A stretch of DNA of 64,000 bases from Bacteroidota bacterium (lineage in GTDB: Bacteria; Bacteroidota; Bacteroidia; Bacteroidales; F082): positions 62,001 through 126,000 of the forward strand of contig JAHLLA010000008.1 in NCBI GenBank assembly GCA_020444415.1. The letters are read 5' to 3'. Below, in pieces: positions 52,681 through 59,579 of this stretch. Below the pieces are notes generated by a model. That model was not told where the DNA came from and did not search any database. It worked only from the letters and a program-made list of their open reading frames with translations. The translations under genes and the position numbers were made by a program. Position 1 is the first letter of the stretch. Every line of letters starts with the position of its first letter.

Positions 52681-53559
52681 ATGAACAGGATAATTTCAGT
52701 GCTTCTTCTACTGGTGAATATTAGCTTTGGTTACAGCCAGATCATAGCAATTGACACTTCCTGGAACATCAGCCGAGATGCTGGTGACGATGTATCTCCT
52801 GCATGGTCTCCAGATAGCAAAACACTTGCATATCAATCCAATAGGTATGGTAACTGGGATATATTTCTATATGATACAGAACAGGATACGATAATCAGGA
52901 TTACATCTAGTGAGCAAAATGAACAACATCCTGAGTGGCATCCTTCTGGGAATGCAATCGTTTTTGATGCAGGTGATGATACAATGCAATACCTGTATGA
53001 GATTAGCCTGAAAACATTCAAAATTTCACCTTTATTCGATCGGCAAATCATCTGTAAACAGCCGGTAATGGGGAATGATGGGCGGATGGTGTATTTCTTG
53101 GGGTATGATACCTCACATGAAAACTGGGAATTGTTCAGTTACCATTTCATTTACGATAACCTGAATCAATTGACATTTTTTAAGGAAGACGGTTTATTTT
53201 TGGATTTGTCACCTGATGGTAAAAGCGTTTGTTACGCCTATAATGCATTTATGTATCCTTTTAAGCACTTGCAAATTTTTAACTGGTATGGTAATGAATT
53301 GCAATCGTTTGAGGATTATAACATTATGGATGCCACGTGGCATCCTGACGGATTGAAAATGTATTTTATTTCCGACATGGATCACCTGGAAGGGGAGATG
53401 TATAGTATTTGGAAGGATGGAACCCATTTGATGCGCCTTACCAACGATAATTTCAGAATTAATGATCTGAGTATATCGCCTGATGGTAAGTCGTTAGCGT
53501 GTTCAGTTTGGATAAACGGAAATTATGATATTATGATAATACCGCTCGAATCATTCTGA
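52681..53559 (+). CDS. TolB-like beta-propeller protein (PD40 repeats)
   Basis: About 292 residues from ATG 52681; an upstream in-frame TTG (52663) is less likely. The signal peptide ends near FGYSQ. Four or five PD40 blades are visible: VSPAWSPDSKTLAYQSNR, QHPEWHPSGNAIVFDAGD, LDLSPDGKSVCYAY, MDATWHPDGLKMYFISD and LSISPDGKSLACSV. Periplasmic binding scaffold of the TolB/DPP propeller type, with no catalytic domain. It starts 25 bp after the receptor stop, so it may be under the same riboswitch; a degenerate TACTTTTA box lies between. Confidence 0.82.
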   Translation: MNRIISVLLLLVNISFGYSQIIAIDTSWNISRDAGDDVSPAWSPDSKTLAYQSNRYGNWDIFLYDTEQDTIIRITSSEQNEQHPEWHPSGNAIVFDAGDDTMQYLYEISLKTFKISPLFDRQIICKQPVMGNDGRMVYFLGYDTSHENWELFSYHFIYDNLNQLTFFKEDGLFLDLSPDGKSVCYAYNAFMYPFKHLQIFNWYGNELQSFEDYNIMDATWHPDGLKMYFISDMDHLEGEMYSIWKDGTHLMRLTNDNFRINDLSISPDGKSLACSVWINGNYDIMIIPLESF

Positions 53560-53573
53560 TAGCCACTTATTCA

Positions 53574-53581
53574 TATCTTTG
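53574..53581 (+). promoter_or_regulatory. -7 box of the prohibitin gene
   Basis: TATCTTTG, exact TAnnTTTG, 28 bp upstream of the ATG. Confidence 0.5.
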
Positions 53582-53609
53582 CCCCAATAGAAACCTCAAA
53601 AAAATTAGC

Positions 53610-54443
53610 ATGGCACAACAGGAATTTAGTGTAAAACGTATTGGTCCGATAGCGATTATCGTAGCAGTTGTAATCTTTTTAGTCATATTCTGGAGCAGGA
53701 TGACAGTAACCATCAATTCAGGTGAAGCCGGCGTGTTGTTCAGAACACTTACAAATGGTATTGATACAGAACATACTTATGGAGAAGGATTTCATTTTCT
53801 GGCACCCTGGAATAAAATGATCGTTTATAATGTAAGACAACAGGAAATAGCCGAAGAAATGAATGTGTTATCTTCAAACGGATTGGAAATTAAAGCGGAT
53901 GTATCTGCCTGGTATCGTCCAGATTATTTGAAATTAGGCTTCTTACATCAGCAAATCGGAAATGCTTATTTAAGAGTGGTGGTCATACCGGCACTTCGCT
54001 CTTCAGCCAGAAGCGTGATTGGTAGATATACACCCGAGCAGATTTATTCGACAAAGCGCGATGCGATCCAGGTGGAAATCTTTGAAGAAACAAAAGCCAT
54101 TTTGGATGATAAGTTTGTTGAACTTGACAATGTACTTATCCGCTCAATTATCTTACCCCCAACCATCAAATCGGCCATTGAAAGCAAATTGAAGCAGGAG
54201 CAGGAATCGCTGGAATATGAATTCAAACTGCAGAAAGCACAAAAAGAAGCCGAAAGACAGCGTATTGATGCTGAGGGTAAAGCAGCGGCCAATAAAATCC
54301 TAAATGCCAGTTTAACGGATAAAATTCTTCAGGAAAAAGGTATTAGTGCCACTGTAAAACTTGCCGAATCACCAAATTCAAAAGTGGTCATCATTGGAAA
54401 CTCCAAAGACGGAATGCCCTTGATACTTGGAGATATTAAATAG
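53610..54443 (+). CDS. Prohibitin / SPFH (band 7) family protein
   Basis: A 277-residue membrane-anchored protein. One N-terminal TM helix (about 12-28), the SPFH domain (about 33-190) with EAGVLFRTLTNGIDTEHTYG, GFHFLAPW and RSSARSVIGRYTPEQIYSTK, then a long charged coiled coil (KLKQEQESLEYEFKLQKAQK) that drives oligomer rings. Bacterial prohibitins organise membrane microdomains and modulate the FtsH protease. ftsH is not in the window. smpB follows 10 bp downstream, probably as the same transcript. Confidence 0.92.
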   Translation: MAQQEFSVKRIGPIAIIVAVVIFLVIFWSRMTVTINSGEAGVLFRTLTNGIDTEHTYGEGFHFLAPWNKMIVYNVRQQEIAEEMNVLSSNGLEIKADVSAWYRPDYLKLGFLHQQIGNAYLRVVVIPALRSSARSVIGRYTPEQIYSTKRDAIQVEIFEETKAILDDKFVELDNVLIRSIILPPTIKSAIESKLKQEQESLEYEFKLQKAQKEAERQRIDAEGKAAANKILNASLTDKILQEKGISATVKLAESPNSKVVIIGNSKDGMPLILGDIK

Positions 54444-54453
54444 TTTTTGATGG

Positions 54454-54903
54454 ATGAGTAGCGTGATTAAAATAAAAAATAAGAGGGCTTCCTGGGAATA
54501 TCACTTAATTGATAAAATAGTGGCCGGTATTGTATTGACCGGTACTGAAATTAAATCGATACGAAATGGTAAAGCAAGCCTGGCTGATTCATACTGCTAT
54601 TTCGAAGGTCATGAATTATATGTCAGGGGTATGCACATAGCCGAATATACTTTTGCTTCCTATAACAACCACTTGGCCAAACGCGACAGGAAGTTGCTGT
54701 TAAATGCCAGGGAGTTGCGGAAATTGCATACAAAGGTAAAGGAGAAAAGCATGACCATCGTACCCGTTACTCTTTTCATCAACGAAAAAGGATTGGCAAA
54801 GTTGGAGATCGCAATAGCCAAAGGAAAACACCATTACGATAAACGGGATAGTCTGAAGGAGAAAGATTCGAAACGGGATTTGGACAGGCTGTTAAAACGT
54901 TAG
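54454..54903 (+). CDS. smpB: SsrA-binding protein
   Basis: A 149-residue OB-fold protein that binds tmRNA and brings it to stalled ribosomes. Motifs: [32 protein letters not shown] and the basic C-terminal tail ([20 protein letters not shown]) that enters the empty mRNA channel. Standard length. The ssrA gene is not in this window. Confidence 0.97.
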   Translation: MSSVIKIKNKRASWEYHLIDKIVAGIVLTGTEIKSIRNGKASLADSYCYFEGHELYVRGMHIAEYTFASYNNHLAKRDRKLLLNARELRKLHTKVKEKSMTIVPVTLFINEKGLAKLEIAIAKGKHHYDKRDSLKEKDSKRDLDRLLKR

Positions 54904-54935
54904 CATTTATTATGAGGCAGCTTTAAGAGGAAGGT

Positions 54936-55595
54936 TTATAACTTTCCTTCCCACTCATTCATAAACTGATTTACGAAGTTCTCCATATAAGCGTGGCGGT
55001 TTTCAGCGAGTTTTTTACCTGTTGGAGTGTTCATCATATCTTTCAGCAGGAAAAGTTTCTCGTAAAAGTGGTTGATGGTAGGTGCGTCACTTTTTTTGTA
55101 AGTTTCTTTGTCCATATACAAATCAGGTTCGATACCCGGATCATATAGTTTGAAATTTTTATGTCCCCCATAATTAAATGCCCGTGCAATGCCAATAGCA
55201 CCGATGGCATCCAGGCGATCCGCATCCTGAATGACTCGTAATTCCAGAGAATCAAATTTCTTTTCTTCAAATGTTTTATGAAACGAAATATTCCGGATGA
55301 TAGCCTCGATATGTTCAATTGTTTCCTTGTCCAAATTCAAATTCATCATGAATTGAACGGCTTTCTTTGGACCAACCTCTTCATCTCCATCATTAAATTT
55401 CGAATCGGCAATGTCGTGCAATAATGAGCCCATTCTAACAATAAAGAGATCTGCACTTTCTGCCTCTGCCATATGCTCTGCCAGTTTCCACACCCGGTAA
55501 ATATGCCACCAATCGTGCCCGCCTTCCGCATCTTTAAGTTCATTTTGAACAAAGTCGACCGTCTTTTCAATGATCTTTTCCTGTGTCTCCTGCAT
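54936..55595 (-). CDS. HD-domain phosphohydrolase (YedJ-like)
   Basis: A 219-residue soluble metal-dependent hydrolase. Ligands of the HD superfamily are visible: His27 and His31 in GGHDWWHIYRV, His60-Asp61 in LLHDIADSKF, and the late Asp in IQDADRLDAIGAIGIAR. The closing HFYEKLF(L)LKD and MNTPTGKKLAENR are typical of the YedJ-type branch. Substrate is unknown, probably a nucleotide or phosphoester. Divergent from lpdA. Confidence 0.9.
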   Translation of the reverse strand: MQETQEKIIEKTVDFVQNELKDAEGGHDWWHIYRVWKLAEHMAEAESADLFIVRMGSLLHDIADSKFNDGDEEVGPKKAVQFMMNLNLDKETIEHIEAIIRNISFHKTFEEKKFDSLELRVIQDADRLDAIGAIGIARAFNYGGHKNFKLYDPGIEPDLYMDKETYKKSDAPTINHFYEKLFLLKDMMNTPTGKKLAENRHAYMENFVNQFMNEWEGKL

Positions 55596-55633
55596 AATTT
55601 ATCAGAATTGCACACCCGGCTTTCCGAGAATAT

Positions 55634-55641
55634 TATTTTTG
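55634..55641 (+). promoter_or_regulatory. -7 box that decides the lpdA start
   Basis: TATTTTTG, exact TAnnTTTG, 27 bp upstream of ATG 55669. The longer open frame from 55570 overlaps the divergent HD gene and would start before this promoter. Confidence 0.55.
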
Positions 55642-55668
55642 CAATTCAAAACTATAAAATTAGCGCAC

Positions 55669-57060
55669 ATGAATTACGATATATTGGTTTTAGGAAGCGG
55701 TCCAGGTGGTTATGTGGCCGCCATCAGGGCATCACAATTGGGAATGAAAACGGCAGTGATTGAAAAATCAGAATTAGGCGGTATTTGTTTGAATTGGGGT
55801 TGTATTCCTACAAAAGCATTGCTGAAAAGCGCACAGGTATTTAATTATACCAAACACGCGGCTGATTATGGTGTGAAGATCGAAGGTGATGTAACACCTG
55901 ATATAAAAAGTATGGTTGAAAGAAGTCGGGGTGTAGCTGATGGCATGAGCAAAGGTGTACAATACCTCTTGAAAAAAAATAAAGTGGATGTCATTCAGGG
56001 TTTCGGAAAGCTGAAACATGATAAAGCAGTTGAAGTGACTGATGCTGAAGGAAAAGTAACAGATTATACAGCAAACCATATCATCATCGCAACGGGTGCT
56101 AAGTCAAAGCAACTGCCCAATTTGCAACAGGATGGTAAAAAGATCATTGGTTACCGCGAAGCCATGACGCTGGATAAACTTCCGAAAAGTATGGTGATTG
56201 TTGGATCGGGAGCAATTGGTTCAGAGTTTGCCTGGTTTTATAATTCGCTGGGTGTAGAGGTGACTTTGGTGGAGTTTTTACCCAATATTGTTCCACTGGA
56301 AGATGTGGATGTATCGAAACAACTGGCACGATCCTTTAAAAAAGCCAAGATGAAGGTGATGGTTAATTCGGCAGTGGAAAGTGTTGATACGAGCGGTGAT
56401 ACGTGCAAGGTGCTGATTAAAACAGCAAAAGGTGAAGAAACAGTTGAAGCGGATATCGTTTTGTCTGCTGTGGGTGTCGAAACCAATATTTCCGGCATCG
56501 GACTGGAAGATGTGGGCATTGAAGTGGAAAGGGGCAAAGTGAAAGTGGACAGTTTTTATAAAACCAATATAGATGGCTATTATGCCATTGGCGATATCGT
56601 ACATGGCCCGGCACTTGCACATGTGGCTTCACATGAAGGCATTACGTGTGTTGAAAAAATTGCCGGGCAATATGTGGAAGCCATTGATTATGATAACATT
56701 CCTGCTTGTACATATACAAGCCCCGAAGTAGCTTCGGTGGGCATGACAGAACAACAGGCACTGGATGCAGGCTACGATATTAAAGTGGGTAAATTTCCTT
56801 TTACAGCATCAGGTAAAGCAAGTGCAGGTGGTAACCGGGATGGATTTATAAAAGTGATATTCGATGCCGGCATCGGGCAATGGCTCGGTTGTCATATGAT
56901 TGGCGACAATGTGACGGAAATGATCGCTGAAGTGGTGGTGGCCAGGAAGAAAGGAGCTACAGGACATGACATCATTAAATCAGTTCATCCGCATCCAACC
57001 ATGTCAGAAGCCATAATGGAAGCCGTAGCCGATGCTTTTGGTGAAGTGATTCATATTTAA
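55669..57060 (+). CDS. lpdA: Dihydrolipoyl dehydrogenase
   Basis: A 463-residue flavoprotein, the E3 component of 2-oxoacid dehydrogenase and glycine-cleavage complexes, which reoxidises lipoamide with NAD+. FAD-binding LVLGSGPGGYVAA (7-19), redox-active Cys40 and Cys45 in GGICLNWGCIPTKA, NAD-binding VIVGSGAIGSEFA, FAD motif YYAIGDIV, and the catalytic His-Glu in HPHPTMSEA. ATG 55669 is chosen because it gives the canonical N-terminus MNYDILVLGSG. No E1 or E2 gene is adjacent, so it may serve several complexes. Confidence 0.96.
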   Translation: MNYDILVLGSGPGGYVAAIRASQLGMKTAVIEKSELGGICLNWGCIPTKALLKSAQVFNYTKHAADYGVKIEGDVTPDIKSMVERSRGVADGMSKGVQYLLKKNKVDVIQGFGKLKHDKAVEVTDAEGKVTDYTANHIIIATGAKSKQLPNLQQDGKKIIGYREAMTLDKLPKSMVIVGSGAIGSEFAWFYNSLGVEVTLVEFLPNIVPLEDVDVSKQLARSFKKAKMKVMVNSAVESVDTSGDTCKVLIKTAKGEETVEADIVLSAVGVETNISGIGLEDVGIEVERGKVKVDSFYKTNIDGYYAIGDIVHGPALAHVASHEGITCVEKIAGQYVEAIDYDNIPACTYTSPEVASVGMTEQQALDAGYDIKVGKFPFTASGKASAGGNRDGFIKVIFDAGIGQWLGCHMIGDNVTEMIAEVVVARKKGATGHDIIKSVHPHPTMSEAIMEAVADAFGEVIHI

Positions 57061-57088
57061 AAAATAAATCATCTACTGTAAGAGGAAA

Positions 57089-57108
57089 GCACAAGCGGAT
57101 GCTTGTGC
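57089..57108. repeat. REP-like hairpin 1
   Basis: GCACAAGC, GGAT, GCTTGTGC: an 8-bp perfect stem with tetraloop in the gap between convergent lpdA and the patatin gene. No T-run follows, so it is not a standard terminator. Confidence 0.45.
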
Positions 57109-57132
57109 CAGGAAGGGAGCAATATCATGAAA

Positions 57133-57155
57133 CACGCCGGCATAGTACCGGCGTG
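57133..57155. repeat. REP-like hairpin 2
   Basis: CACGCCGG and CCGGCGTG around a 7-nt loop: an 8-bp G/C-rich stem 24 bp after hairpin 1. It may act as a bidirectional transcription block or be a dispersed palindromic repeat. Confidence 0.45.
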
Positions 57156-57169
57156 GGTCAGTATATAAT

Positions 57170-58204
57170 CTATTTGTTGGAAATCAATAATTTAGCAAAG
57201 GCGGTGAGTTCCTTATCGTAAAGATTCGCACAATCTTTTCCCGCAACTTTTAAGGCATTCAGGTTTTCCATCGATGCATCATCCATCGCTGAATTGCCTT
57301 TTCCGAGTTCGGGCGATATTCTGAAATACTGCTTGGGTTTGCCAACGGCGTCGTAGATTTGCCTGAGTTGGTAATCCACCGTATCGGCAACACCCGACAT
57401 CATGATGTCAAGGATGGGCACGATCCACTGAATGGCACCCCAATCCTTGGCCTGTTTATAATAGTAAGATTTATCCACATTGCCTGTGCCGAGCGACAGG
57501 ATCATCATTTGTGCAGCCGTAGGCTTATCCCTGAATTCGTCGAATTTGTTTTTGCGTGCTTCAGCGTAAGCGCATAAGGTGGGGTTGTTCACAAAAACAC
57601 CACCGTCGATAAGCGGATAGGTTATGTTGGTTTCCGATTTCACCCGTGCCACTTCAAAGTAGGTAGGTGCTGCCGATGTGGCACGTGCCGCTTCCCTGAC
57701 CAGGAAATTATAGCCTTTGTCTTTTTTTGCATCGTGCGACTTAAAAAAGTGTCCTTTCCTGTTCTTTATGTCGTAGGTAGTAATCAGGCAGGGCTTCAGC
57801 AGATCGCTCAACATCAAATTACCCAAATAATCATTGAGAGCCTCTTCCAGTTCGGCTTCGTCATATTTTTCATCCGTGATGCCTTTTACACTGCGTATCT
57901 TTTGCCAGAAGGAGATGTCGAAAATTTCATCGCCGCGTTTTAGGTAAAGCTCAACTGCCTCGCGAGCGCTGAACCGGGGTTTTTTTGGGTCTTCTTTGTC
58001 AGGGGTGAGGTAAATACAGGTTAATATACCCCCGGTGCTGGTGCCGGCAATCAAATCGAAATAATCAGCTATTCTGGCTTTGGGGTTGTTGTCGAGGGTT
58101 TTTAATTTTTCTTCGAGGGATACAAGTACCTGTCCAGGTATAATGCCCCTGATCCCGCCTCCGTCAATGGAAAGAATCCGGGTAAGTTTTTTTTGATCAG
58201 CCAT
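57170..58204 (-). CDS. Cytoplasmic patatin-like phospholipase
   Basis: A 344-residue patatin of the plant/iPLA2-like type without signal peptide or barrel, unlike the patatin at 4414-6699. Oxyanion motif GGGIRG (15-20), nucleophile Ser56 in GTSTGG, and Asp200 in DGG. The C-terminal 130 residues are helical. Acyl hydrolase activity on membrane lipids is expected. Similar proteins serve as membrane-degrading effectors in CBASS anti-phage systems, but no CD-NTase or other CBASS gene is near. It could be a lipid-turnover enzyme or an unrecognised effector. Confidence 0.9.
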   Translation of the reverse strand: MADQKKLTRILSIDGGGIRGIIPGQVLVSLEEKLKTLDNNPKARIADYFDLIAGTSTGGILTCIYLTPDKEDPKKPRFSAREAVELYLKRGDEIFDISFWQKIRSVKGITDEKYDEAELEEALNDYLGNLMLSDLLKPCLITTYDIKNRKGHFFKSHDAKKDKGYNFLVREAARATSAAPTYFEVARVKSETNITYPLIDGGVFVNNPTLCAYAEARKNKFDEFRDKPTAAQMMILSLGTGNVDKSYYYKQAKDWGAIQWIVPILDIMMSGVADTVDYQLRQIYDAVGKPKQYFRISPELGKGNSAMDDASMENLNALKVAGKDCANLYDKELTAFAKLLISNK

Positions 58205-58504
58205 TTTTTATAATATTTAGTGAGTGATGAATTTAAATGCATCTTTGAGTTGGTTAATGAGATTAAGCAGACTAATCGTTCACAATAATACATAATTTGT
58301 TGCGTGTTGTCAAATGAAAGCAATCATATAAAAGTGTTGTTATTGTTGTTTTATGCCAGAAATTTTCCGGACCTGATTCCTGAATTGGGATTGATGAGAA
58401 ATAATCGGGAATACTAAAGCGTAGTTGCAAACTATGCTAAGCAAGGGATTTTATTAAAGACAATAATGACATTGTTATTTTAAAAAGAAAATAAAGTTTT
58501 TCAA
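58205..58504. other. 300-bp gene-free A/T-rich spacer
   Basis: No convincing coding frame. It holds the leader of the patatin gene, one 9-bp hairpin (58418-58438) and A/T-rich sequence. Short frames here lack start signals and protein-like composition. Confidence 0.5.
58418..58438. repeat. REP-like hairpin 3
   Basis: AGCGTAGTT, GCA, AACTATGCT: a 9-bp stem with one G-U (on the plus-strand RNA) and a 3-nt loop, without a T-run. It lies between the two minus-strand genes. Confidence 0.4.
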
Positions 58505-59515
58505 TTACAAGTTTGGTATTTTAAACAACAGTATCCGGGGCAAACAAAACACCACACTTTTCACTGAAAACATAGGTGCTCGAAATGTGGTTTTATCCAC
58601 CAATCGTATGTTGTCAGCATCGATCGTGTCACCGAGTTTTCGGGCAAATACTTTATTCTTATACAAGATCCCCACATACATGGCGTGCAAATTAAACAGC
58701 AGTTTGTACAAATTTTTATGAGAAAAATCAGTTTGAAGCATTAGGGTGGTTGTATGTTCAAATTCCTGCTTCAACTTTGCATTCACTTCGCTAAAGCTGT
58801 GGCAAAAACTCACGAAAGTGGTAACCCCCGCATTCAAATCTTTATACACATCCTGGCTGTCATTCAAATATTGAATAAAGGCACCGAGTTGATAAAAAGC
58901 AGCTTTGTTTTTTTCCGATATTTCAAATAGGAGCGAAGCTGTGAGTAGAATAGCGGTCCCACCTTTCTCCCGCGTCAGCTTATGAATTGCTGCTTCGCTA
59001 AAGTGCTCTTTTAGTTGCAAATGACTTTCAGTTTGAGGTTTCAGCATGGCGAAATTCTTGATCAATCGCTTTTTTTTGTCGTCAATACATAAAAGTAATT
59101 TTTCGTAATAGAGTATAAATACCTTTTCGATGGCAGTCAGCCGGTTACGTTCGTTAGTCTCGCCATTTAAGAGCAACGAAACTCTTTGATGCCCAAGTTG
59201 ATGATCATCCACCATCAGGTCTGTAATGGCCATAAGCGCCCCGAGGTATATGAGTGACCTGTTTTCATTTAAAGAAAGGTTCTGTAGTCGTAATTCAGCA
59301 AGCAACTCCCCCAGGTAAAGGTTGGTAACCATATACCATTGGATCTTTAAAAAATGCAGTTGAGTAATGCTACCATCATTATATTGATGTGATTTAGTAA
59401 TTTCATGTTGAGCAATTTTATTGACGTAACTATGATACGAGCCATTTTCTCTGTTAACAGCCCTGACTTTGGATGCGAATTTGAATAATAGTTTACTGTT
59501 ATTGATTGTTTTCAT
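58505..59515 (-). CDS. Class I isoprenoid-synthase-like enzyme, divergent
   Basis: A 336-residue all-helical protein. Two motifs suggest the class I isoprenoid synthase fold: an Asp-rich DLMVDD (99-104) preceded by a hydrophobic helix, and a second site QYLNDSQDVYKD (215-226), which has the Q-x-x-N-D-x-x-D-x-x-K-D look of the second metal-binding motif of prenyl/squalene-type synthases. REKGGTAIL (182-190) fits the conserved helix between them. Neither motif is a perfect DDxxD or NSE triad, so activity is uncertain. No terpenoid genes flank it. Confidence 0.65.
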   Translation of the reverse strand: MKTINNSKLLFKFASKVRAVNRENGSYHSYVNKIAQHEITKSHQYNDGSITQLHFLKIQWYMVTNLYLGELLAELRLQNLSLNENRSLIYLGALMAITDLMVDDHQLGHQRVSLLLNGETNERNRLTAIEKVFILYYEKLLLCIDDKKKRLIKNFAMLKPQTESHLQLKEHFSEAAIHKLTREKGGTAILLTASLLFEISEKNKAAFYQLGAFIQYLNDSQDVYKDLNAGVTTFVSFCHSFSEVNAKLKQEFEHTTTLMLQTDFSHKNLYKLLFNLHAMYVGILYKNKVFARKLGDTIDADNIRLVDKTTFRAPMFSVKSVVFCLPRILLFKIPNL

Positions 59516-59579
59516 GGCAAATAACCAACCATTTTTGGCTTTCCAAAGCTAAAGATTTGTTGGCAGAATTGATGATCTA

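Noticed and set aside
55570-55668. N-terminal extension of dihydrolipoyl dehydrogenase
   Set aside because: It overlaps the divergent HD gene and precedes the TATTTTTG promoter box; ATG 55669 gives the normal E3 N-terminus.
58102-58323. Short minus-strand frame upstream of the patatin
   Set aside because: It overlaps the patatin start in another frame, with no recognisable motifs.
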